DNA from: Branchipolynoe longqiensis
Lineage: Eukaryota > Annelida > Polychaeta > Phyllodocida > Polynoidae
Length of the DNA stretch: 64,000 bases
Direction of reading: 5' to 3'
Assembly: GCA_030323885.1 (NCBI GenBank)
Contig: CM059198.1
Coordinates: forward strand, 78,375,911-78,439,910
A program made the translations under genes and the position numbers. The notes below the pieces were generated by a model. That model was given only the letters and a program-made list of their open reading frames with translations, made no database searches and was not told where the DNA came from. Below, piece after piece: positions 43,335-52,170 of the stretch. How positions within the stretch are numbered: the stretch's first letter is position 1; each line of letters starts with the position of its first letter.

Positions 43335-45575
43335 ACACCACTCCTGCAGCATCTCATCCTAGCCGTTGTTCTCCCCTCCCACTCACCCGCTATCCACTCC
43401 AGCAGCATCTCATCCTACCCGTTGTTCTCCCCTCCCACTCACCCGCTATCCACTCCAGCAGCATCTCATCCTACCCGTCTTTCTCCCTCCCACCACCCGC
43501 TATCCATCCAGCAGCATCCATCCTACCCTCTTTCTCCCCTCCCACTCACCCGCTATCCAGCCACACACCACCACCCCCCCCCCCCACCACCCCCACTCCA
43601 GCAGCATCTCATCCTACCCGTCTTTCTCCCCTCCCACACACCCGCTATCCACTCCAGCAGCATCTCATCCTACCCGTCTTTCTCCCCTCCCACTCACCCG
43701 CTATCCACTCCAGCAGCATCTCATCCTACCCGTCTTTCTCCCCTCCCACACACCCGCTATCCACTCCAGCAGCATCTCATCCTACCCGTCTTTCTCCCCT
43801 CCCACTCAACCTCTATCCACTCCAGCAGCATCTCATCCTACCCGTCTTTCTCCCCTCCCACACACCCGCTATCCACGCCAGCAGCATCTCATCCTACCCG
43901 TCTTTCTCCCCTCCCACTCAGCCTCTATCCACTCCAGCAGCAGCTCATCCTACCCGTCTTTCTCCCCTCCCACACACCCGCTATCCACTCCAGCAGCATC
44001 TCATCCTACCCGTCTTTCTCCCGTCCCTCACACCCTCTATCCACTCCAGCAGCATCTCATCCTACCCGTCTTTCTCCCCTCCCACTCAACCTCTATCCAC
44101 TCCAGCAGCATCTCATCCTACCCGTCTTTCTCCCCTCCCACACACCCGCTATCCACTCCAGCAGCATCTCATCCTGCCCGTCTTTCTCCCATCCCACACA
44201 CCCTCTATCCACTCCTGCAGCATCTCATCCTACCCGTCTTTCTCCCCTCCCACACACCCGCTATCCACTCCAGTGACATCTCATCCTGCCCGTCTTTCTC
44301 CCCTCCCACACACCCTCTATCCACTCCGGCAGCATCTCAACATACCCGTCTTTCTCCCCTCCTACACACCCACTATCCACTCCAGTGACATCTCATCCTA
44401 CCCGTCCCCCCCCCACACACCCCGCTATCCACTCCAGAAGCATCTCATCCTACCCGTCTTTCTCCCCTCCCACACACCCACTATCCACTGCAGCAGCATC
44501 TCATCCTACCCGTCTTTCTCCCGTCCCACACACCCGCTATCCACTCCTGCAGCATCTCATCCTACCGTCTTTCTCCCCTCCCACACACCCTCTATCCACT
44601 CCAGCAGCATTCATCCTACCCGTCTTTCGCCCCTCCCACACACCCTCATCCACTCCTGCAGCATCTCATCCTACCCGTCCTTCTCCCCTCCCACACACCC
44701 TCTATCCACTCCGCAGCATCTCATCTACCTGTCTTTCACCCCTCCACCACCCCTATCACTCCAGCACATCTCATCCTACCCGTCTTTCTCCCCTCCCACA
44801 CACCCGCTATCCACTCCAGCAGCATCTCATCCTACCCGTCTTTCTCCCGTCCCACTCAACCTCTATCCACTCCAGCAGCATCTCATCCTACCCATCTTTC
44901 TTCCGTCCCACACACCCTCTATCCACTCCGGCAGCATCTCAACATACCCGTCTTTCTCCCCTCCTACACACCCACTATCCACTCCAGTGACATCTCATCC
45001 TACCCGTCTTTCTCCCCTCCCACACACCCGCTATCCACTTCAGCAGCATCTCATCCTACCCGTCTTTCTCCCACCCGCTATCCACTCAGCAGCACCATAC
45101 CCCTTCCCGTCCACACACCCTATCCACTCAGCAGCATCTCACACCCGTCTTTCTCCCCTCCTACACACCCACTATCCACTCCAGTGACATCTCATCCTAC
45201 CCGTCTTTCTCCCCTCCCACACACCCGCTATCCACTTCAGCAGCATCTCATCCTACCCGTCTTTCTCCCGTCCCACACACCCGCTATCCACTTCAGCAGC
45301 ATCTCATCCTACCCGTCTTTCTCCCCTCCCACACACCCGCTATCCACTCCAGTGACATCTCATCCTGCCCGTCTTTCTCCCCTCCCACACACCCGCTATC
45401 CTCTCCAGCAGCATCTCATCCTACCCGTCTTTCTCCCGTCCCACACACCCGCTATCCACTCCTGCAGCATCTCATCCTACCCGTCTTTCTCCCCTCCCAC
45501 ACACCCTCTATCCACTCCAGCAGCATCTCATCCTACCCGTCTTTCTCCCGTCCCTCACACCCTCTATCCACTCCA
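43335..45575. repeat. 56-bp minisatellite
   Basis: About 40 copies of CTATCCACTCCAGCAGCATC + TCATCCTACCCGTCTTTCTC + CCCTCCCACACACCCG. Variants include CAGTGACATC, CCTCTATCC and single-base deletions. All three forward frames are almost stop-free (longest 633 codons) because the unit lacks stops and 56 is not a multiple of 3. This is not a gene. Confidence 0.97.
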
Positions 45576-45631
45576 GACGGGCGACAGAGGCCTTAGGAGC
45601 CTCCTAGGCCTCCCCCTTCCCCTGTCACCCT

Positions 45632-45757
45632 CCTCCCCCATCCTACAACCCCCATTCCCCTCTCCCCAGCTCCCTAACCAGCTTCCCTCCTCCCCCATCC
45701 TACAACCCCCTCTCCCCTCTCCCCAGCTCCCTAACCAGCTTCCCTCCTCCTCCGCCC
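45632..45757. repeat. 64-bp tandem duplication
   Basis: Two copies of CCTCCCCCATCCTACAACCC..CCAGCTCCCTAACCAGCTTC directly after the minisatellite. Confidence 0.9.
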
Positions 45758-45891
45758 GAGTAAAGCCCCCAAGTGGCGACCATGTGCTACTCATACTCCC
45801 AGTGCCTGACGCTGACGACCCTTGTTCTATACTACTTCCGCTTTGATAAACCCACCCCCAAACTTTCCTCCTGTTTTTGATCTTATATAAT

Positions 45892-46569
45892 GGGGCTGTC
45901 ACACTACGACGTAACGACGTCAACGTAGGGAGAACGTGAAGAACGTTGAACTTCTCGGCGTAGTATGAAAATTTGGGCACAAGTTGAACGTGGATGCAAC
46001 GTAGTGGACGAGAGAGTAACGTCGGTAAAGCGTAGTGATACCGTCGTTCGACGAGAGAGGTCAACGTAATGACGCTGACGGAACATTATGAACGTTATTC
46101 CATCGTCAGAAGAACGTTACGTGACGTTAGCTAAGTCATGAGACGTTGAACGTACGTTGAATGCACATTCTCCTGACGTTCTCCTGACGTTCTCCTGATG
46201 TTCTCCTGACGTTGTCCTGACGTTCCCATTACGCCCCGTGGGCATTTGCACTTGGTTTAATGGGGGTCAACGTAGTTGAACGTAGTGAGGAGCGTTGGAA
46301 TAACGTCCGTTTAACGTCATTGACGTTCGCTGAACGTGAACAGAACGTACGGCGAACGTAAACCCTTACGTTCGACCTACGTCAAAACTTTTGAACATGT
46401 CCAAAACCTCGACGTAACTTGACGTAACACGACGTAATATGACGTAGCTCGACGTCACTCTAACGTCATTATGACATCATCATAACGTAATCCAACGTAC
46501 ATCAACGTAATGACGAAATATCACCACATTAGGCTCACGTTGGCTCATTACGTCGTAGTGTGACAGGGG
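45892..46569. mobile_element. GGCCCTGTCACACTACGACG TIR element, copy 2
   Basis: Left GGGGCTGTCACACTACGACGT and right ACGTCGTAGTGTGACAGGGG are nearly perfectly inverted. The 680-bp interior is saturated with ACGT (AACGT, GACGT, ACGTC), many being partial copies of the end sequence in both orientations. It could fold back over most of its length. No transposase. Confidence 0.8.
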
Positions 46570-46849
46570 TATTATAAATCGCCCCAACCGGCAAGGAACG
46601 GTGTGTAAAGTCATCGGCTGGCAGCTGTAGTTGTGTAGGCAGCCTAATATGAAATCACTACAGGCAAGTAGAAGTAAGGCAGAGTGTAGAGTGAAAGTTA
46701 GAGAGAGCTTGCACCCTCAGTTTATTATTATACAGTGGTTTTAGAATTCAAGATGGCCTGTCACATGACCAGATCCTCCAATCAACAGTATGCATTCACA
46801 TGTCCACCAATCAACAGTATGCATTCCAGTATCCATGCCTTGGTTGTTT

Positions 46850-47215
46850 TGGCCTACCACTGGGCAAGGAACAGTGGAACGAGGAAGAGCAATTGTCTTA
46901 TATATCGTCACAACCAGTCAAGGAACGGTGGAACGGGGAAGAGTAATTGTCTTATATATTGCCACAACCGGGCAAGGAACGGTATAACGAGGAAGAGTAA
47001 TTGTCTTATATCGCCACAACTGGGCAAAGAACGGTGGAATGAGGAAGAGCAATTGTCTCATATATCGCCACAACTGGGCAAGGAATGGTGGAACGAGGAA
47101 GAGTAATTGTCTTATATATCACCACAACTGGGCAAGGAACGGTGGAACGAGAAAGAGTAATTGTCTTATATATCGCCACAACGGGGCAAGGAACGGTGGA
47201 ACGAGGACGAGTAAT
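46850..47215. repeat. 54-bp minisatellite
   Basis: About seven copies of GGGCAAGGAACGGTGGAACG + AGGAAGAGTAATTGTCTTAT + ATATCGCCACAACT. A single related unit lies at 46573-46597 beside the TIR element, so the array may have started there. Confidence 0.95.
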
Positions 47216-47290
47216 TCTCTGCAGCTGACATTTCCAGTGCTAAAAGTTGCATGGTTTTGAGTATCTGCCATTTTTAAATATAAATATATT

Positions 47291-47358
47291 AGCTTGCCCG
47301 TCCTGATATGACCATTGATGCTACATAGGACGTAAAACCCCAACAAACAAACAAATGT
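47291..47358 (+). mobile_element. SINE-A tail only
   Basis: GCCCGTCCTGATATGACC to AACCCCAACAAACAAACAAA. Confidence 0.85.
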
Positions 47359-47904
47359 TACCTTGTTTATTATAATCAACTTAATTTTATTTTAAAGTCA
47401 TTTGTATTCTAAATGTTCAAGGACGCGAGTATGCTGAGTGCTCTCATTAAGAAGTAACACCAGGGGGCAGCACACCAGCAGCAACAGTCCCTGGGGCGGA
47501 CTGTTCCGCCAGTGGCTGGTGTCCGCCCCCTGAGGGACTACGCGCCACACGACTGGGCAGTAACAGATATGTCCTATTATGACCTTGGTGCAATATACCG
47601 GGCAGCGCCCTGGGGTTTGAAGCAAACAGTGTTTTATCGTACAAGCAGAGTAGGACATGGTCCAGCCATCACACGAGGAAGTAATAGTCGTATAGTCTTT
47701 GGTGGATATTGTTGACGCTTAGAGCTGAATTCGGATCCAGAGAAAGACAATTTGCCACCTTTCCATACACAATGGCAACGGTTGCATTGAGTTGAGTTTG
47801 TTTGTATTAATGACAAACATGTAGTCAGGTAATGCATGGCGTCCCAAACGCGCCATCTTCCAGCCAAACAACCAAGATTACGTTAAATTCAATTCATACT
47901 TATT
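47357..47904. other. stretch with nested hairpin and an AAGATGGCG start on the minus strand
   Basis: 47463-47538 contains CAGGGGGC..CACCAGC and its inverse GCTGGTG..GCCCCCTG around a second inverted repeat GGCGGACTGTTCCGCC. On the minus strand AAGATGGCGCG at about 47853 opens a 44-codon frame (MARLGRHALPDYMF) to a stop near 47719. The protein is not recognised. Confidence 0.4.
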
Positions 47905-48019
47905 CACATTTTTAAGTCGTTGGTTGGACTCGACTAGGGTTCGCACCAGTGGGTTCGAACCCCACGATCTACCAAAACTGGAGACAGAAGCTCAGCTCCT
48001 TCAGCCATGCCGTCTGGTG
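47905..48019 (-). mobile_element. SINE-A head fragment, type ii
   Basis: TTTTTAAGTCGTTGGTTGG, doubled B box (GGGTTCGCACC and GGGTTCGAACCCC), ending CATGCCGTCTGG. Confidence 0.8.
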
Positions 48020-48218
48020 GCAGGTTGATGATGGCGTCACTTGTTATCAACTGTAACACATATATAGATTTCGCTGTATAAGTGTCTAATGAAAAGACTG
48101 AAAATGCACATTTTGGGACATCACAGTTACAACTTGTACATTAACCCTCTGGTTTATATTAATACTAGTTTATCTTGCAAAGAAACATGCAGCAGGTCCA
48201 TGTCCAGTGAACAGCATT

Positions 48219-48812
48219 ACGAGACAGGATGGCCGAACGAGTTGAGAGCTTGGTTCCTTCCCATATGACATATTGTGAGGTTCGAAACCTGGCTGCGTCA
48301 AACTAAGCAGTTAAACATTAGGACTTGTCACTACCTAGCTTGGCACTTGGCACTTGGCACTTGGCACTTGGCACTCGGCACTACTTGTTCGTTTTGTTTT
48401 GTTGGGGTTTTACATCCTGGCAACATCTGAGGTCACATCGGGATGTTTACCAACTTGTGACATTCCACACTCATGGCGCCTTCATAGTGCTGCCCCACTT
48501 GGATACCAGACCACCAGCACCATATGACCCAATTTCCCACTCAGTCACTTTATCCTGATACTAAGTTAACCAGTCCTTGCCCTATCCTAGTAAGGCCGAG
48601 CGCCAGGCTCGGTAGCGACAAGTATCAATTGTACGAGTCATTGATTTGACCCGGCCAGCTTTCTAATTCCCAACCTTCCACACGGGAAGCCTGCGCTCTA
48701 CCGATTCGGCCACTTCACCCAGCCAGCCAGTACTAGAATAGGGCAAGGCGCGTTGTAACTGGGAGGACTCGGATTGTCCGTGATTGAAATGTTCCCCTCT
48801 CAATGAATAATA
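48219..48812 (+). mobile_element. SINE-A (alternative tail) split by another SINE-A
   Basis: Forward head and body at 48219-48390, including five tandem CTTGGCA heptamers (48338-48380). It resumes at 48729 (TACTAGAATAGGGCAAGG) and ends with the alternative tail (GGATTGTCCGTGATTGAAAT). The antisense SINE-A at 48392-48728 sits inside. TACT at both edges may be part of a short target duplication. Confidence 0.82.
48392..48728 (-). mobile_element. SINE-A inserted in SINE-A, head type i
   Basis: Complete antisense copy from GTTTTGTTGGGGTTTTACATC to GGCCACTTCACCCAGCC. Confidence 0.9.
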
Positions 48813-48879
48813 CAAAAAACAAACAAAAGAAGTTACAAAACTATATTGTGCTCCCTGTCCTCCAGCCCAGAGCCTTCTC

Positions 48880-49200
48880 CGCGTGGGGAACTATATTTCT
48901 GGGCCGAAGCACCCGCCTCATATCACTGCGCGCGGGGCGGTGCCTGGTTGAACCCTACCCCGGGGGAACGATCTGGGTCCGGGTCAATACACCACTCCCT
49001 AACCTCCAGCACAGGAGAGTTACATCCGGGCCCCCGGCTGGCGCCATCATGTACACATTTTGATTGCACATACTCCAGAGATCGACGTCACGTGATCTTG
49101 TACGAGCAGTTATTCATAGACTATATGACTGATGGTGGAGGGTGGGGGGATGGGGGGAAAGGGACGGGGTAAGGGGGGGGGGGATGCTAGTCAGACAAAG
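48880..49200 (+). promoter_or_regulatory. candidate CpG-rich promoter
   Basis: 48880-49060 is CpG/GC-rich (CGCGCGGGGCGG). GACGTCACGTGATC (49084-49097) combines a CRE-like GACGTCAC with an E-box CACGTG. AAGATGGCGGC (YY1 consensus) covers the ATG at 49201. G-rich runs lie at 49140-49185. Confidence 0.35.
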
Positions 49201-49257
49201 ATGGCGGCGGAGTCTAGAGTGGACAACCGGGAAGGGACTGAATTTAGTAATATATAG
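49201..49257 (+). CDS. possible first exon, MAAESRVDNREGTEFSNI
   Basis: ATG in AAAGATGGCGGCGGAG context, 18 codons then TAG. GTAATA near 49247 could be a splice donor. The start context is very typical of animal first exons, but no continuation was found and a MITE-F follows at once. Confidence 0.22.
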   Translation: MAAESRVDNREGTEFSNI

Positions 49258-49267
49258 TTGAAATATG

Positions 49268-49697
49268 TCTTTAAAGTTGCATAATCCGATGGTTTTGAGT
49301 TTCGTCCATTTTCTGAGATACATGCATTATGTAGATCGCTACGATCTATTTTAGTTTGGTTTGAAGTTACTTTTATTACAAAATGTAATCATGCCCGACG
49401 TCATTCTGTCTACATCACATATTTCAAGCGGCACAGTCGGATGAAAAACTTCAAATTTTCAGGAACCAAAATATTTATCTAAAATTAATTCTACAGATGT
49501 AACTTAGATAACTGGTGCAAGTATTTGTTGTATATAGAAGCGTATACTGACTCAATTTAGTAGAACATGTTACTGCAGAAGCCTATTGTTTATGTGTGCT
49601 TGCCAAAAGCAATTTTGTATGTTTGCACTTCAAATATCGTAACGGTTCGCCAATTAAAATAAAAGTTACTTCAAACTAAAGTAAAGTAAATTATAGA
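49268..49697. mobile_element. two MITE-F halves in inverted order
   Basis: 49268-49388 reads inward from AAAGTTGCATAATCCGATGG on the outer-half pattern. 49425-49697 starts again with GCGGCACAGTCGGATG and runs the other family direction until the purine tract cuts it off. Confidence 0.7.
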
Positions 49698-50445
49698 TGG
49701 GAGGAGATGGGAAGGGAACGAACGGGAGGGGAGTGGAAGGGAGGGGAAGGGAAAGAATTGGAAAGGAAGGGAAGGGAGGGAGAGGGAAAGGTAGGGGAGT
49801 GGAAGGGAGGGGAAAGGAAGGAAGGGAGGGAAAGGAAGGAGAGTGAAGGGAGGGGAGGGAAGGAAGGGAACTGAAGGGAAGGGAGGGGAAAGGGGAGTGA
49901 AGGGAATGGAATGGAGGGGAAGGAAATGGAAGGGAGGGAAAGGAGAGAAGGGAAGGGAATGGAAGGGAGAGGAAGGGAATGAAGGAATGGAAGGGAGGGG
50001 AAGGGAGAGGAAGGGAAGGGAATGGAGGGAGAGAAGGAATGAAGGAGGAATGGAAGGGAGGGAAGGGAGAGGAAGGGAAGGGAATGGAAGGGAGGGAAGG
50101 GAGAGGGAGGGAAGGGAATGGAAGGGAAAGGAAGGGAGGGGAAGGGAGAGGAAGGGAAGGAAGGGGAAGGGAAGGGAATAGAAAGGAGGGGAAGGGAAGG
50201 GATGAGAAGGGAAGGGACGGGTGGGGTAATAAAGGGAGCGGAAATGAAGGGAAGGAAGGGGAAGGGAGGGGAAGGGACGGGAAAAGAAGGGAACGGAGGG
50301 GAAAGGAAGGGAAGGGAGGGGAACGGGGAGGGAAGGGGAAAGGGAAGAGAAGGGAGGGTAAAGGAAGGGAAGGGAGGGGACGGGAAGGGACGGGACAGGA
50401 AAGAAAGGGGAGGGGGTGCAGGGGAGGGGAAATTGAAGAGAGCCC
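49698..50445. repeat. GGGAAGGGA polypurine tract
   Basis: About 750 bp almost entirely A and G on this strand (GGAAGGGAGGGGAAGGGA-like words). Frames on both strands are open only because of composition (271-residue Pro/Ser/Leu-rich on minus, Glu/Gly/Lys-rich on plus). Confidence 0.97.
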
Positions 50446-50916
50446 GAGAATGTGACGGTTGCCTCAGAGTCCGTGAGTTTGCGCACGTGCGTCTTCTAGT
50501 GGACTTTGAGTCAATTCTTCATTGATTTGGGAGGAAGGTCTGGGAACAGAGGTCGGGGAGAGGGTCGATCTGTGGAGGGCACCTAAGCCTGATCCGACTT
50601 GAGAAATGTGAGCTAATTATAGACTGGCATTCTCAGGAGTCTGCGCGTCTAACGCAGACACAAATATGGTGCGGATTTATTTTTAATGGACGAAGTAGTA
50701 GGCAGGGATGAAAGTGTTCTCCGACAAAAACACGCGCAAATTAAGCCGAGACATAATGACGCCAACTACGAAAAGGCGGATTTCCTGCCTATAGGATTAG
50801 CACTGGCAGTGACTCACGGGGAAATGCCGGAAGTCAGTATTCAACTCTCATTGTTGCGACTGTATTATCGCCCATAACTAATCTGTGTCTTTGTTCTTTT
50901 TTGTTTGTTACATTAG

Positions 50917-51107
50917 TTGATTAAGCAGAGTCAATTTCAATCACGGACGATTTGTCTTCCTCATTCCACTGCTCCTTGTGCTATCCTACTAATGCTGAGC
51001 GCCAGGCTAGGAAGTGACAAAAGTCTGACTCAACCAGAGTTCGAACCCATGATCCCATGATCTACCAGGATGGGAGATGGATGCTCAACTCATTCGCCAT
51101 CCCGTCA
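50917..51107 (-). mobile_element. SINE-A variant with alternative tail
   Basis: Antisense: TTGATTAAGCAGAGTCAATT..CCTCATTCCACTGC tail, short body, type ii head ending CGCCATCCCGTC. Inserted in the TIR element. Confidence 0.82.
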
Positions 51108-51671
51108 GCTTTCTTGTTTGTGTTTGATGTTCTAGGAACATCTAATGTCATATAACAATAGGGTTCAGACTAATATTATATATTTACTATTTACATAATA
51201 TATAATTTAATATATGGACATTTTGTGAATGTTAACCGGTGAATTTTTGCTTTCTTGTTTGTGTTTTATGTTCTAAGAACATATAATGCCATATAACAAT
51301 GGGATTCAGACTAATATTATATATTTACTATTTACATAATATCTAATGTAATATATTGACATTTTGTGAATGTTAACCGCTGAATTGTTGCTTTCTTGTT
51401 TGTGTTTTATGTTCTAGGAACATATAATGCCATATAACAATGGGATTCAGACTAATATTATATATTTACTATTTACATAATATCTAATGTAATATATTGA
51501 CATTTTGTGAATGTTAACCGGTGAATTTTTGCTTTCTTGTTTGTGTGTTATCTTCTAGGAACATGTAATGTCATATAACAATAGGCTTCAGACTAATATT
51601 ATATATTTACTATTTACATAATATATAATATAATTATCGACATTTTGTGAACGTTAACCGGTGAATTTCAA
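51108..51671. repeat. four 141-bp tandem units
   Basis: Units start GCTTTCTTGTTTGTG at 51108, 51249, 51390 and 51531 and end GTTAACCG(G/C)TGAATTT. The second and third are the most alike. The 26.6-kb copy has a single diverged equivalent. Confidence 0.95.
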
Positions 51672-51736
51672 CAATCGCGGAAAAGCACGAAAACACAGAG
51701 ATCTTTCATCCCTGACTGTAGAGAAACTCATTCTCA

Positions 51737-51996
51737 AAATGTGTTGTTTTACGCCCTAGCAACATCCAACGTCATATCAAGACGCGTACCAACTTATGAC
51801 AGTGCTCTCTCATGGCGACTTTATAGTGTTGCCCCACTGGGACTCAATACCACTGGCACCATGCCCTGATGACCCACTCTGGTGGCCTGGGTTCCAGTGG
51901 GGCAGCACTATAAAGTCACCATGAGTGCGCACTGTCATAAATCGGTGCCCATCCTGATGTGACCTTAGATGTTGCCAAACTCCAACAACCACCAAA
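51737..51996. mobile_element. inverted pair of SINE-A 3' domains
   Basis: 51737-51840 antisense and 51893-51996 forward copies of the same region face each other across about 50 bp. They form an imperfect inverted repeat with arms of about 105 bp. Confidence 0.85.
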
Positions 51997-52155
51997 TAAT
52001 CTTCAATGATGGCTTCAGCTGTCGTTGTGCCACCAAATGTTCGACTAAATCCGTTGCTATGTATGTAGTACGACACAAGCTTTGGAGAGGAGGCTCCGGG
52101 TACAATCTGAGATGTATCGGCCGGAGAATGTCTACTGACAGAACAGCCTCATTTA
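51997..52155 (-). other. possible coding-like block on the minus strand
   Basis: A stop-free minus-strand frame reads ...PGASSPKLVSYYIHSNG then FSRTFGGTTTAEAIIEDYL. Its composition is non-repetitive, unlike other frames here. No start, known domain or clear splice site was established, so it may be chance. Confidence 0.15.
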
Positions 52156-52170
52156 GTAAATGTCATACCT

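Larger units (their letters stand above)
50703..51715. mobile_element. CAGGGATGAAAG TIR element, 1.0 kb copy
   Basis: CAGGGATGAAAGTG (left) and CTTTCATCCCTG (right). The interior matches the 26.6-kb copy at both ends. The centre is enlarged by a SINE-A fragment (50917-51107) and by four tandem 141-bp units. No transposase. Confidence 0.8.

Noticed and set aside
43286..45187. 633-codon forward frame, and 340-, 284-, 220- and 201-codon frames around it
   Set aside because: All lie in the 56-bp minisatellite, are open in all three phases, and translate to the same shuffled Pro/Ser/His/Leu words.
46735..47260. Frames of 123 and 73 codons with RNGGTRKSNCLIY repeats
   Set aside because: Translation of the 54-bp minisatellite (54 is a multiple of three, so the frame persists).
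47512..47715. 67-codon frame MAGVRPLRDYAPHDWAV...
   Set aside because: Starts inside the nested hairpin, has no recognised domain and no promoter-like context.
49671..50486. 271-codon Pro/Ser/Leu/Phe-rich minus-strand frame and Glu/Gly/Lys-rich plus-strand frames
   Set aside because: Composition artefact of the polypurine tract.
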